From: Pseudoalteromonas byunsanensis
Lineage (GTDB): Bacteria; Pseudomonadota; Gammaproteobacteria; Enterobacterales; Alteromonadaceae
Direction of reading: 5' to 3'
NCBI RefSeq assembly: GCF_001854475.1
Contig: NZ_MNAN01000037.1
Location: forward strand, 124,001-188,000
DNA: 64,000 nucleotides
The position numbers and the translations under genes were made by a program. Below, piece after piece: positions 17,327 to 26,624 of this stretch. The notes below the pieces were generated by a model. The model was not told the origin of the DNA. It saw nothing but the letters and a program-made list of their open reading frames with translations, and did no database searches. Numbering within the stretch: position 1 is the stretch's first letter; every line of letters starts with the position of its first letter.

Positions 17327-19333
17327 TTAGAAGTCTGTGTAGTACACACTATTTAAGCCAAACTCAAACACATTAATTTTGCCGCATTGGGCGAAATGAT
17401 TGTTGCTAGGGTATGGCGCATCAGCTTGGGCAATATCACTTTCCCAACCTTGACCATTTTTGACATAAGCCTTGAGTTCAAACCAACCATTAACGGTGTT
17501 TGCACAATCCATCTGCACATCCAGCATCCAATAATGTGTGCCATATTGGTTAAGTAAAGTCTCACCATATCCATCTTGCTCAACGGTGCGTTTAACTCCC
17601 CAGTCACTGGGCCACAAATTTGTAGTCCAGTCGAGTGGGCTCCCCTGCGCAGATGCATCTTGACCTGCTTCATGCGCCCCCCAATCAAGATAGTTGTCGC
17701 CCGTTTTCCAAACGTTGGTGGTACTATTCTTCAAATTGTTATGAACGATTTGCAATGCACAGTCATTAGCATTAAGTGCACAGTTTCGACCCAGTGTTTG
17801 CGCATGATTATGGTCGATGCCACCGCGAATAAACATATCCTGACCCGCTTGGGTTAACGCTTTGATAAATACGATTGTGCGTTGCATATCAGGTGATGAC
17901 GTACCACCGAGAGTTTTGGCATTATGATGTATTGCTATGGCATCCATTGCGCCCACTGAAATAGATGCCACCCCCTGTCCGTTGACCGTGATTTGTCCTC
18001 CGGTACAGGTCTTTTTATCTGTACTGAGTTGACCACTGAGTACGTCACAATAAACTCCTTGGGCCAGCCCTGTTTGCAAGTACTGCTGCATTGCTCCTGA
18101 TTCACGGTTGATGGCAACAAAGCCTTCATCACCGCGTGAAAAGGCGATTTGATTATTGCCGTTATCCCACCAGTTACTTACTTGCCAATGCCCGGTTGTA
18201 TTGTTACGAAAATCCACAGCTCCTGAGATCAAGCTATGGCGATGTTCACACTGCCATTGGTGTGCAAAACAATTGAGCTGTCCATTGTCATGCACGCTCA
18301 CAGCAGGTGCACCTGCGTCACTATCATGATTAAAGTCGTAGCTAGACATTACTTTTGGGTAGCCGTACGGATAAGCTAACATAAAAACATTTGCTAAATC
18401 ATACAGTTTTCTATCTTCAAAGGTGACTACATTACCCGCTCCGCCATGACCTCGCTGATTATCATGGTTATCAACAAATACGACAGCTTTGTAACTTGGC
18501 ATCATACCCCAAGCCTCACCAAAGTTGCTCAGCCAAGCCAATTTTCCGCTTTTAAAGGTTTCCCCTAGTTTAGTCGTGTACTTAAACTCAGTAACCAGCC
18601 CATTTGCAAAGTACTCACTGGCGCTGACAGCTTCACTACCTTGGTCTATTACCTCTTGAAACACCAGCGGGCTACCATTGACTTGAGAAAGAATACTAGC
18701 AATATCGCTTGCGGGCATATGCTTCGACGCATCCAACCTAAACCCAGCAACGCCTGTGGCAACTAAAGCATTCAAATAGCCTGATAATTGTGACTGCACA
18801 TAAGGCGCATCCGTATCTAAGTCAGCTAACCCAACTAACTCACAGTTTTGTACTCGCCATGGATTATTACCATAATCCTCGCCGTTGATAGCACAGGACT
18901 CATGAAAGTCTTGTGGACTATACATTGGAAAGTATTTATCTCCATAGACGCTACCTGCTACGCCCTGTCCACTTCCAGCTGCCATGTGATTGATCACAGC
19001 ATCGACATAAATATCAACGCCTACTGACTTACAACGGCTAACCATCTCTTTAAACTGAGCTTCACTGCCACCACGACTTTGTAATTGATAGCTCACCGGT
19101 TGATAGCGTGTCCACCACGGGTCGCCAGTAATATGCTCATTCGGAGGAGACACTTGTACGGCTGCATAGCCCTTTGGTCCGAGGAAAGTTTCACATTCCT
19201 GCGCCACATCAGGCCAAGACCATTCAAATAAATGCACGAACGTTGTGGGCTGAGCTTGCACGGATTGCGCTAAACTTAGCAGTACTGCACCGCTTATGAG
19301 CGATGTTTTAGATATTCTATTTAATGTTGTCAT
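17327..19333 (-). CDS. Secreted chloride-dependent alpha-amylase (GH13) with C-terminal extension
   Basis: This 668-residue enzyme hydrolyses internal alpha-1,4 bonds of starch and glycogen outside the cell. The signal peptide ends AQSVQA|QPTTF near residue 27. The GH13 barrel follows and aligns closely with the Pseudoalteromonas haloplanktis amylase (AHA) at a constant offset of 27. The nucleophile is D201 in FRLDASKH, the acid/base E227 in FQEVIDQG and the third acid D291 in FVDNHDNQRG. The expected chloride ligands are R199, N289 and K327. Residues about 480-668 form a separate C-terminal region (FIRGGIDH, GDNYLDW, GTHYWMLDV, WFELKAYVKNGQGWE) that may assist secretion or bind carbohydrate. 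The gene is monocistronic on the minus strand. Numbering of AHA is from memory. Confidence 0.93.
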   Translation of the reverse strand: MTTLNRISKTSLISGAVLLSLAQSVQAQPTTFVHLFEWSWPDVAQECETFLGPKGYAAVQVSPPNEHITGDPWWTRYQPVSYQLQSRGGSEAQFKEMVSRCKSVGVDIYVDAVINHMAAGSGQGVAGSVYGDKYFPMYSPQDFHESCAINGEDYGNNPWRVQNCELVGLADLDTDAPYVQSQLSGYLNALVATGVAGFRLDASKHMPASDIASILSQVNGSPLVFQEVIDQGSEAVSASEYFANGLVTEFKYTTKLGETFKSGKLAWLSNFGEAWGMMPSYKAVVFVDNHDNQRGHGGAGNVVTFEDRKLYDLANVFMLAYPYGYPKVMSSYDFNHDSDAGAPAVSVHDNGQLNCFAHQWQCEHRHSLISGAVDFRNNTTGHWQVSNWWDNGNNQIAFSRGDEGFVAINRESGAMQQYLQTGLAQGVYCDVLSGQLSTDKKTCTGGQITVNGQGVASISVGAMDAIAIHHNAKTLGGTSSPDMQRTIVFIKALTQAGQDMFIRGGIDHNHAQTLGRNCALNANDCALQIVHNNLKNSTTNVWKTGDNYLDWGAHEAGQDASAQGSPLDWTTNLWPSDWGVKRTVEQDGYGETLLNQYGTHYWMLDVQMDCANTVNGWFELKAYVKNGQGWESDIAQADAPYPSNNHFAQCGKINVFEFGLNSVYYTDF

Positions 19334-19522
19334 AATGTGCTCTTTATTATCTGTTTTTATTTACAAACCGATAACAATGTAGAGCACCGCTTCAAATTTA
19401 TCCCGTTGAATACGTATGCAATAAAAAATCTTACCGCCTTTAAGCCATTGTTAAACGGCGAAGGTTGTGGCTGAGGCGCCGTTCTGCTCAACTAAAGATT
19501 AAAAATAAAACAATAAAGACAA

Positions 19523-20515
19523 CTACTTAGCTGATGAGCGACTTAATCTATCATGCACATCTAACCAGAGTTCATCGGTTGGTGGCAACTCCACCCAAAT
19601 CTGACTAACATCCGCCTGATCTAATTGATGCAGCGCATAATACAAATTTTGTCCATAAAGCTGTTTATCTGATGACAGCTTCATCTTTACCGCAGCACTT
19701 CCTTCAAGGGCCATTTGCAATGGTTCAGAGTAATACAGAACTGCAATATCATTTTGCGCGGAGCGCGACAGGCCAGTTAAGGTAGTTGCTAAAAGCTCAC
19801 TACTTAGGAGCTGTACTGGTTTACTAGGCTGGTAGTGCGCCTTTACGTTACCAGGAACCGCCACATTGTGGCTTTGTGGAATATGAACTTCGCAGCCTAA
19901 TACAGTTTCAATCTGTGACTTAGTAATAGGTCCTGCACGCAAAATTCTCGGCACGTCAGTGCTAACATCTAAAATTGTTGACTCAAGGCCCACTTCACAC
20001 GGACCTCCGTCCAAAACCGCTGCGATTTTGCCATCCATACCGTACATTACTTGCTCTGCATTGGTAGGGCTAATACGTTTGTAAGGATTTGCAGATGGTG
20101 CAGCCAATCCCGAATCAAGCATGCTCAACAACTTTAATACACCACTTTGATTTGGCACTCGTATTCCCACTGTGCTGTGGCCGCCGGTAACAACTGTAGA
20201 AACATGGTTGGCCTTGGGCAATATTAGAGTCAATGGCCCAGGCCAGAAAGCATCCGCCAGTTTTGCCACACATTCTGGCACTTGTGCAACCCAGCGTTCG
20301 ACTTTATCGACACTATCAACGTGAACTATCAGCGGGTGGTCCGCGGGACGACCTTTTGCAGCAAAAATTTTACGTACCGCGTCCGGTTGATTTGCATCGG
20401 CAGCTAAGCCATAAACCGTTTCAGTTGGAATAGCCACCAATTCGCCTGAGCGCAAAACAGCAAGCGCCTTATCCAAGCTTTGTTCATCATCTATCGCTAA
20501 AACTTCAGTTATCAT
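19523..20515 (-). CDS. Threonylcarbamoyl-AMP synthase, Sua5 type
   Basis: This 330-residue cytosolic protein makes L-threonylcarbamoyladenylate from threonine, bicarbonate and ATP, the first step of t6A modification of ANN-decoding tRNAs. The YrdC-like N-terminal domain is clear: GELVAIPTETVYGLAADA, KGRPADHPLIVH, FWPGPLTLIL and PSANPYKRISPT. The C-terminal part (about 210-330) is the extra Sua5 domain, so this is the long Sua5/YwlC form and not the short TsaC. It stands alone on the minus strand between unrelated genes. A separate short TsaC may exist elsewhere in the genome. Confidence 0.92.
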   Translation of the reverse strand: MITEVLAIDDEQSLDKALAVLRSGELVAIPTETVYGLAADANQPDAVRKIFAAKGRPADHPLIVHVDSVDKVERWVAQVPECVAKLADAFWPGPLTLILPKANHVSTVVTGGHSTVGIRVPNQSGVLKLLSMLDSGLAAPSANPYKRISPTNAEQVMYGMDGKIAAVLDGGPCEVGLESTILDVSTDVPRILRAGPITKSQIETVLGCEVHIPQSHNVAVPGNVKAHYQPSKPVQLLSSELLATTLTGLSRSAQNDIAVLYYSEPLQMALEGSAAVKMKLSSDKQLYGQNLYYALHQLDQADVSQIWVELPPTDELWLDVHDRLSRSSAK

Positions 20516-20652
20516 GTATGTTACTACTCACTGCCAGTGTAAATGGAGCCAAATGTCTGCAATGCGCTCGTAGTTGCGCCGAAAGCGCAATATTATACCT
20601 AATCTGCAAAGCACCACCATCGTTAATTTTTGCCGTTGCAACAGGTGAATAA

Positions 20653-21561
20653 ATGACATTTAATCCCAAGCTTCCGTTGGTCTATCATGAAAACTATTCT
20701 TTTAGCTTCGACCCTCAACACCGCTTTGTTATGAGCAAGTTTGCTCGGCTACACGAGCAGTGCCTAAAGAAAGGACTAATACATGATAATCTTTATACTC
20801 CCGACTTAGGAACACCCGACCATCTAGAGTTAATCCATTGTGATAATTATGTATGGGACCTTTGGCACAATAGACTCAGCGCCAAAGCCATGCGTCGTAT
20901 AGGTTTACCCTGGTCTGAACAACTCATGGCACGCACTTTCACGGCGCCATTGGGTACTTTAAAAGCGGCCCAATTGGCACTCAAACATGGTATCGCCTGT
21001 CATCTAGCGGGCGGAACACACCATGCACATTACGACTTTGGCTCTGGATATTGCATGGTTAACGATCTTGCGTTTACAGCCACAACATTGATAAACACAG
21101 ACTTGGCTCGTAATATTCTAATTTTTGACCTTGATGTACATCAAGGTGATGGTACCGCAGCGCTGCTTAAACATAACCCTTACGTGTTCACCTGTTCAAT
21201 TCACTGTGAAAAGAATTTTCCGTTTCCAAAGCATGAAAGCGACCTGGACATTGGATTGGACAACCACACAGCAGATAAAGATTACTTAGCAACAGTTGAA
21301 GAGGTGTTAACGGGGCTACTTCAAGATTTAACACCTTCGCTCGTACTCTATGATGCAGGGGTAGATGTATGGGAGCATGATGGTTTAGGTAAGCTCAACA
21401 TTAGCTGGCAAGGGATAGAACAGCGCGATGCCTTAGTATTAAAAACCTGTCAGCAACATGGTGTCCCTGTAGCAACTGTAATAGGTGGTGGTTATGACAA
21501 AGACCATCAGCGTTTAGCGCAGCGCCATAGCATAGTCATTGAACAAGCGGCAAAGCTATAA
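20653..21561 (+). CDS. Histone deacetylase family hydrolase
   Basis: This 302-residue zinc hydrolase of the HDAC/AcuC superfamily removes acetyl groups from amines or lysines. The active-site His pair is in GGTHHAHYDFGSGYCMVND, zinc ligands are in DLDVHQGDG, and the late VLYDAGVDVWEHD and IGGGY segments complete the site. Length and spacing resemble the bacterial relatives of class IV (HDAC11-like) enzymes. Bacterial members act on acetylated proteins, polyamines or small molecules; the substrate here is not shown. A ribosome site AGGTGA precedes the ATG by 5 bases. It converges with the next gene, leaving only 7 bases. Confidence 0.87.
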   Translation: MTFNPKLPLVYHENYSFSFDPQHRFVMSKFARLHEQCLKKGLIHDNLYTPDLGTPDHLELIHCDNYVWDLWHNRLSAKAMRRIGLPWSEQLMARTFTAPLGTLKAAQLALKHGIACHLAGGTHHAHYDFGSGYCMVNDLAFTATTLINTDLARNILIFDLDVHQGDGTAALLKHNPYVFTCSIHCEKNFPFPKHESDLDIGLDNHTADKDYLATVEEVLTGLLQDLTPSLVLYDAGVDVWEHDGLGKLNISWQGIEQRDALVLKTCQQHGVPVATVIGGGYDKDHQRLAQRHSIVIEQAAKL

Positions 21562-21568
21562 GTAGCTA

Positions 21569-22288
21569 TCAAGGGCCAACATATCGAGCATTATGTTCTG
21601 CCAGAGCTTTACGGACACGTGACAAAATCTCAGGATCTGTGTCTTTATTAAACGCCATACACGCACGGCGTTCATCCGCATTTTTTACCTCATGTACCGC
21701 TTCTAACAGTTCATAAGGATGGCCAAGTTCCTTCATTCTCTCATATGCTGTGTATTCAGTAGTAATAATAAAGTCGACTCTTCTGGCTAATAGTTTGCGG
21801 GGGCTGGCACTTGGGTCCGCAGTCAGATCTAAGTTAACGCCATTTTCGAAGCCTCTTTCAACTAAATATTCGTGAGAAATGCTGCCTCGTACTAAAGAGG
21901 TAATATATTTTTTTGCATCATCGAGGGTTTCAACGTGAATATCATCGCGGGTACGCAACTTAAACAAAAATTCTTTTACGGGGTTAAGTAATGGGCATGC
22001 CCAAAGGAATAGGCTTTCTCGCTCGCTGGTCCGGTATATTGAGTAGATCATGGTATTTTTCTTACTTTGTGCAAGCTTCATAGATCGAACCCAAGGGTAG
22101 CTGCGGATCTCATATTGCACCCCAGCCGCATCTAATACTTCTCTTACTTTTTGACTCGCACGACCAACTATTTCACCTTTTTCATTAGTGAAGTTATATG
22201 GCACCCATTCTTCGGTGACAACATTCAGCATAGGTTGTGCAATGCTAAAGCAAGGGAGTAATAACAATACCAGCCAACATACTCTCAT
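21569..22288 (-). CDS. Periplasmic solute-binding protein (SBP_bac_3 type), orphan
   Basis: This is a 239-residue exported protein. The signal peptide MRVCWLVLLLLPCFSIAQP is followed by LNVVTEEWVPYNFTNEKGEIVG, typical of family 3 amino-acid-type solute-binding proteins, and by YEIRSYPWVRSMKLAQSKKNTMIYS. A GTG four codons upstream (22300) is possible, but the ATG at 22288 gives a cleaner signal peptide. No ABC permease or ATPase gene is nearby, so it is an orphan binder that may serve a sensor rather than uptake. The next gene but one encodes another orphan of this fold. Confidence 0.75.
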   Translation of the reverse strand: MRVCWLVLLLLPCFSIAQPMLNVVTEEWVPYNFTNEKGEIVGRASQKVREVLDAAGVQYEIRSYPWVRSMKLAQSKKNTMIYSIYRTSERESLFLWACPLLNPVKEFLFKLRTRDDIHVETLDDAKKYITSLVRGSISHEYLVERGFENGVNLDLTADPSASPRKLLARRVDFIITTEYTAYERMKELGHPYELLEAVHEVKNADERRACMAFNKDTDPEILSRVRKALAEHNARYVGP

Positions 22289-22445
22289 TTCGCAGCCCAC
22301 AATAATTTACGGTCCACTATTATGCGCATTGCATTTTTATATTGCAAAAATAGCGATAAAATGATTTTAAAAAACTTCCTGCTTTTGCATTTTTATATTA
22401 CTTCATGCACCATGCAACCTGAATTAACTTAAAGTATAGTCAGTT

Positions 22446-23315
22446 ATGAAATTACTCTTCTTTATATTGTCCGCTTTTATTTTTAGCATAAACGTCAATG
22501 CCCAACAAACAGCCCCTAATGAGGCACAGCAGCAACAAGTGCTCAATGAACTACAAGAGCCCATGTACAAGCCTCTACTCGAACGATACATCCTTGATGA
22601 ACTCAAAGCTGTTCGCTATGACCAACAGAAACTTAGAGAAGACTTAACCAAGCAAGTGACCCACAGTCAGCTCGATGCCGCTGACCGAGCGTTAACCTAC
22701 ACCACCGATACTATTAATAACGTATTGTTCATTATCACAGCCACCGCATCTATTTTAGTGGTCGTAGGCTGGAACTCACTGCGAGATATCAAAAGCAAGG
22801 TAGAGGATTTAGTTAAAGAGCGTGTTGGCAATATCACAGAAGAATATGAGCAACGTCTACAAGTGCTGGAATCTAAACTTAAAGAACGCTCAGAAGAAAT
22901 CCTTAATAATCATAAGAAGATAACCATAACCAATGAAGTTCACTCGCTGTGGATGCGCGCTAACTTAGAAAGCGACATGAACTCAAAAATTGAAATATAT
23001 GATGAGATATTAAAGCGCAAGCCTGAAGACGTAGAAGCTATTGCATATAAAGCAGATGCATTATTAGAGCTGGGACAAACTGGCGTGGCCATCCAATTGT
23101 GTAATCAAGCATTGGAGATGGATAATGACTACGGTTATGCCTACTGGCAACGTGCCTGTGCCTACGCGATGTTACACCAGCATGCGGACGCAATGACCGA
23201 CATTCGTATGGCTTTGGAATACGCACCGAATTTAAAAAATGAACTGCTTCATGAAGCGGCGTTTGCCAGCCTGCATGACAATGCAAGTTTCAATGAGATG
23301 ATTGAAACTAGTTAA
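22446..23315 (+). CDS. Exported coiled-coil/TPR membrane protein
   Basis: This 289-residue protein has a signal peptide (MKLLFFILSAFIFSINVNA|QQ), a Gln-rich segment and a periplasmic helical part. A transmembrane helix at about residues 91-111 (NVLFIITATASILVVVGWNSL) follows. Then comes a long charged coiled coil (about 114-160, with EEYEQRLQVLESKLKERSEE) and two or three TPR units (about 175-270, such as AIQLCNQALEMDNDYGYAYW). The topology is therefore bitopic with a C-terminal TPR domain. I do not recognise a named family. It sits between two genes for orphan solute-binding proteins and overlaps the convergent one by 8 bases. Confidence 0.7.
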   Translation: MKLLFFILSAFIFSINVNAQQTAPNEAQQQQVLNELQEPMYKPLLERYILDELKAVRYDQQKLREDLTKQVTHSQLDAADRALTYTTDTINNVLFIITATASILVVVGWNSLRDIKSKVEDLVKERVGNITEEYEQRLQVLESKLKERSEEILNNHKKITITNEVHSLWMRANLESDMNSKIEIYDEILKRKPEDVEAIAYKADALLELGQTGVAIQLCNQALEMDNDYGYAYWQRACAYAMLHQHADAMTDIRMALEYAPNLKNELLHEAAFASLHDNASFNEMIETS

Positions 23316-24180
23316 ACGCATTGTCAATCAAGCGCTTTTGCATCTCGTAGATCTGAGTAAGGTCTGCGGATGCATGTAGTTGTCTATTCTCTAACTGGAT
23401 GAATTCAGCTTTTGTAAAATCGAACGCAGAAAATGCTTTTCGGTGATGCTCAAATGAAAAGAAAAGCTGTTCTAAACTACCATCTTCAAGGGCCTTTTTC
23501 AGCCCTTGAGTTAGCTTTTGAGCAAGCTCTTGGTTGCCTTTTCGAACATAAAAATACATCACTGCGGGATACTGCATGACAAATCTAGGTGTGATCATTA
23601 ACTGATTATTGTTCATCACTGAAAGCTCTGAATTAGCCTCTGTCACAGCTCTTGGGAAATAGTAGCCATTTTCATTTTGCAGTACACTATACAATAACTC
23701 CTCGTTGTAGGAGTCATCTATTTGATAACCATTATCAAGTAGGATAGATTTATCTGGCCAGTCTCTGCCAACCAGTGCAGTTAGTTTTTTTAATTGCTCA
23801 GCTCTTTTTAGTCTACTAAATACATGTTGGTCACCTTTGTTGATCACCAGCACCCGCAAGCCATAACTCCCAAATGCTAACGGCACCGGCACCGCCAGCG
23901 CTTGTCGGTCACGCTGTGCAGAAGACATGGTCCACATTACATCAATATTCTTCTTTTTTAGTTCGATCAACTGACGCTGCTGGGTGATTATTACATCCAA
24001 CGGCTGTAACCACTGGGCCTCACCACCCTTGCTCGCCTTAGCAAGCGCTAACTCCAATACTTTTACAAAATACATGTTATTTGGGTTATTGCGCAGTATC
24101 GTTGCGTCAACGTACCTAATTGTTTTTGCGAAGCTATTGCATGAAATTATCACTAAAATACAAACTAATACTTGTATCAT
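23308..24180 (-). CDS. Periplasmic solute-binding-like protein, orphan
   Basis: This is a 290-residue exported protein with a signal peptide ending ISCNSFA|K. The body has the periplasmic binding protein type 2 fold as judged by YVDATILRNNPNNMYFVKVLELALAKA at the start and IDVMWTMSSAQRDRQALAVPVPLAFGSYGLRVLVINKG in the first lobe. As with the gene at 21569, no transporter genes accompany it. The 3-prime end overlaps the convergent TPR gene by 8 bases. Ligand unknown. Confidence 0.65.
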   Translation of the reverse strand: MIQVLVCILVIISCNSFAKTIRYVDATILRNNPNNMYFVKVLELALAKASKGGEAQWLQPLDVIITQQRQLIELKKKNIDVMWTMSSAQRDRQALAVPVPLAFGSYGLRVLVINKGDQHVFSRLKRAEQLKKLTALVGRDWPDKSILLDNGYQIDDSYNEELLYSVLQNENGYYFPRAVTEANSELSVMNNNQLMITPRFVMQYPAVMYFYVRKGNQELAQKLTQGLKKALEDGSLEQLFFSFEHHRKAFSAFDFTKAEFIQLENRQLHASADLTQIYEMQKRLIDNAFN

Positions 24181-24199
24181 ATAATTACCTGAGTAATGT

Positions 24200-24526
24200 T
24201 CACACTTTATGAGTGCGCCTCAAATAGGTATCAATAGCGTGAGAAAGCAGCTCATCTATTTGCTCCTCAAACTCACTTTTATCCTTTTCAAGACGACTTA
24301 AGTAGGCACTCACTTGTTGCTCCGATAGGTTTTTATTACCGACCTTATATTCTCTCTCAGGCAAAGATTTATCGTACCGAGGCACAAAACTAAACAAAGC
24401 ATAAACAGGTGGCTTGATTTTCTCATTAGCAAAATTACAAAAACCTTCTATGAAGTCCTTACCTGTTGGACCCAAACACCCAGGTTCAACTCGGTAGAGT
24501 AGTTTTATCCTTTTATCATCACTCAT
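24200..24526 (-). CDS. Conserved hypothetical cytosolic protein
   Basis: This is a 108-residue protein without signal peptide or membrane segment. The ATG at 24526 (MSDDKRIKLLYRVEPG) is chosen over an in-frame TTG four codons upstream. The sequence holds LLYRVEPGCLGPTGKDFIEGFC, PPVYALFSFVPRYDKSLPE and an acidic helical C-terminus. The density of conserved-looking aromatic and glycine positions suggests a real gene, but I recognise no family. It lies 73 bases downstream of fpr on the same strand and 19 bases before the solute-binding gene, so co-transcription with fpr is possible. Confidence 0.6.
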   Translation of the reverse strand: MSDDKRIKLLYRVEPGCLGPTGKDFIEGFCNFANEKIKPPVYALFSFVPRYDKSLPEREYKVGNKNLSEQQVSAYLSRLEKDKSEFEEQIDELLSHAIDTYLRRTHKV

Positions 24527-24599
24527 TTTTAATACCAATTAATGAAGTTTATCGGTTCAAGACGCACCCAAATGCTAGCCTTACCTTAATGTCTCTTAT

Positions 24600-25340
24600 C
24601 TACCAATATTGTTCAACAGTTATGTGACCAGGCTTAGCCCTTCTATGCCTATCAAACCCTTTGTTAATTAATATGTTGGTCGTATCTTTCACCATTTGTG
24701 GATTACCACACAACATAAAGTGGCTTGATTGAGGTAGAGCATCATAGCCACAATATTCGGCTAGTTTACCTGAATCCAACAAGTTTGTTATCCTACCGAA
24801 TAGACCAAATTCCGGCTGCTCCCTTGATACCGCAGGTACGTATTGAAACTGAGAGAATAATTTTTGCACAGCCTTAATACGGTCTTGATAGGTTAAATCA
24901 GTATTTTGTCGTACGCCATGAACCAATATTACTCTTTTAAATCTATCCCACAATTCACCTTGGGCAAGAATAGATAAAAACGGACCAATAGCAGTGCCAG
25001 TACTTAGCATCCATAACGTGTCCGCATCGGGCAATTCATCCAAAGTTAAAAAGCCATTCGCTCGCTCTTCAATCATTATTTCATCCCCAGCTTTGAGCTC
25101 AGCAAGGCGTTCAGACAAACTACCATCGGGGACTTCTATGAGATAAAACTCTAAAACAGGATCTTGAGGAGAATTAACAAATGAGTAAGCGCGGGCAATT
25201 CGCTTATCGCCAATTTGTAGTGCGAGCTTTGTAAATTGGCCCGCTTTAAAAGGTTGGATGTTCGCCGAAACTCTCAAGCTGAATAAGCTGGGCGTCCACC
25301 AATTTATTTCCACCACACGCCCTGTTGTCCACTGTGCCAT
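24600..25340 (-). CDS. fpr: Ferredoxin/flavodoxin--NADP+ reductase
   Basis: This 246-residue cytosolic FAD enzyme exchanges electrons between NADPH and ferredoxin or flavodoxin. The FAD-binding motif is RAYSFVNSP, the NADP-binding glycine motif MLSTGTAIGPFLSIL follows, and the protein ends in VEQYW, the aromatic C-terminus typical of bacterial Fpr. Length fits subclass I/II bacterial FNRs. The start has a GGGAG site 9 bases upstream. The small hypothetical gene follows on the same strand. Confidence 0.93.
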   Translation of the reverse strand: MAQWTTGRVVEINWWTPSLFSLRVSANIQPFKAGQFTKLALQIGDKRIARAYSFVNSPQDPVLEFYLIEVPDGSLSERLAELKAGDEIMIEERANGFLTLDELPDADTLWMLSTGTAIGPFLSILAQGELWDRFKRVILVHGVRQNTDLTYQDRIKAVQKLFSQFQYVPAVSREQPEFGLFGRITNLLDSGKLAEYCGYDALPQSSHFMLCGNPQMVKDTTNILINKGFDRHRRAKPGHITVEQYW

Positions 25341-25414
25341 TGCCTCGTCTCCCGCTATATTACTCTGTGAGTACTCATATTGCTAAATAAACCATGGCAG
25401 ATAAACGATTAAAG

Positions 25415-26413
25415 TCAAAGTAAGGCACACCAAGGTTTTCCGATATTTTCAGGCAGCGCTTGCTCGCCTTTTCTAGCTGCCACTTTCTTGGGGTAAAGAT
25501 GTATCGCATTTATGCGCTTCAAGTGCTCTTTCAGCGCTTCTTTATAGCCGAGTTCAGTTAATGGGGTAACTTGCTGCTTTAAAAATTCCTCATCTTGTGC
25601 ACTAAGCTCTCCTTTTTGCATACTATTATTAATGGTATCCATCCAAGTTAAATAGTCTCTGGATTCGGAACCATATTGGCTTATCTCATCTGCATAAGTG
25701 GTGCGATATTTGACGTAGCTTCCCGGTTGTTTTGAAGCAAGTGCAGCACCGAGTATATTTCGTGTGATGCTGACTCTAGATTGCTGATTGTTCAACTTGA
25801 TGTAGAGTTGATGTGCCAGTTCGAACGACGCCAGTGCGTCATCAAAGCGATATAAGGACTGAAGAATATTACCTCTAATCACACTATACCCTGCTTTTAC
25901 GGGTGTCGATAACAGCTCACTGTCGATGCTATCTATGATCTGAAATGCCATCGCAGGTTGCTCTAACAAACGAAAGACGATGGCCAGATTTACTTTCAAT
26001 GTTGCCAATTCCAGATCACTGTCAGCTAAGTCTAAAGCGCACTGGTAATGTAACTTGGCCTGCTCCAATTGATTGTTATATCTATATGCTACGCCTATTC
26101 TGGTCAGCAGCTTGAATCTTTTACCCGCTAAAACTGACTGAATTTCGGGTGCTTTTAGTGATTCAGTGATTGCCACAAAAGTCGGCCAACTGCGACTATT
26201 CATTGCCGCGAGTAAAGCTTCTAAGTGTAATGCTGCTTGTATATCAATATTTTGCTCGTCAAACTTGGCTACATACTTTGGATATAGCTCCAACGCCTGC
26301 TGTGGATTATTAGCAGCCAATTGCACAAAGCTTTCTAACTGAGCAGCTGTAACTGGCATCATTAGCCAAGTAGAGATCAAAAATGCTATCGATGTCATAA
26401 ACTTGATCACCAT
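25415..26413 (-). CDS. Exported TPR-type repeat protein (paralogue of 16293-17294)
   Basis: This is a 332-residue protein with a signal peptide (MTSIAFLISTWLMMPVTAA|Q, if translation starts at either ATG near the 5-prime end). The remainder is helical TPR-like repeat, with RIGVAYRYNNQLEQAKLHY and FRLLEQPAMAF in the middle. The closest relative in the window is the TPR gene at 16293, which shares the YQCAL unit and overall length. A cysteine near the end (PWCALL) matches the paralogue's C-terminal cysteine. No function is known. It stands alone, with the deoD terminator about 80 bases upstream. Confidence 0.65.
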   Translation of the reverse strand: MVIKFMTSIAFLISTWLMMPVTAAQLESFVQLAANNPQQALELYPKYVAKFDEQNIDIQAALHLEALLAAMNSRSWPTFVAITESLKAPEIQSVLAGKRFKLLTRIGVAYRYNNQLEQAKLHYQCALDLADSDLELATLKVNLAIVFRLLEQPAMAFQIIDSIDSELLSTPVKAGYSVIRGNILQSLYRFDDALASFELAHQLYIKLNNQQSRVSITRNILGAALASKQPGSYVKYRTTYADEISQYGSESRDYLTWMDTINNSMQKGELSAQDEEFLKQQVTPLTELGYKEALKEHLKRINAIHLYPKKVAARKGEQALPENIGKPWCALL

Positions 26414-26493
26414 AAATCATCGTTTACTAAGCATAGTTGAATATTTTGAATAAGTTAGAGTGAAATTAAAGCTAATTATATGCAACCGCAGAT

Positions 26494-26523
26494 AAAAAAA
26501 AGCCGCACTAAGTGCGGCTTTTT
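26494..26523. terminator. Strong bidirectional terminator downstream of deoD
   Basis: AGCCGCACT (26501-26509) pairs perfectly with AGTGCGGCT (26511-26519). Seven A precede and five T follow, so on the minus strand the stem is followed by a T run. It ends the deoB-deoD transcript about 100 bases after the deoD stop. Confidence 0.92.
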
Positions 26524-26624
26524 GGGTGTGATTCGCTTTGTTTTAGGCGTGTCTCCAAAACTCTGCGATTACGTTACCAAGGAACTTGAGTTTACAGGTT
26601 GCAACAACCTGCAAACGAAATTTG

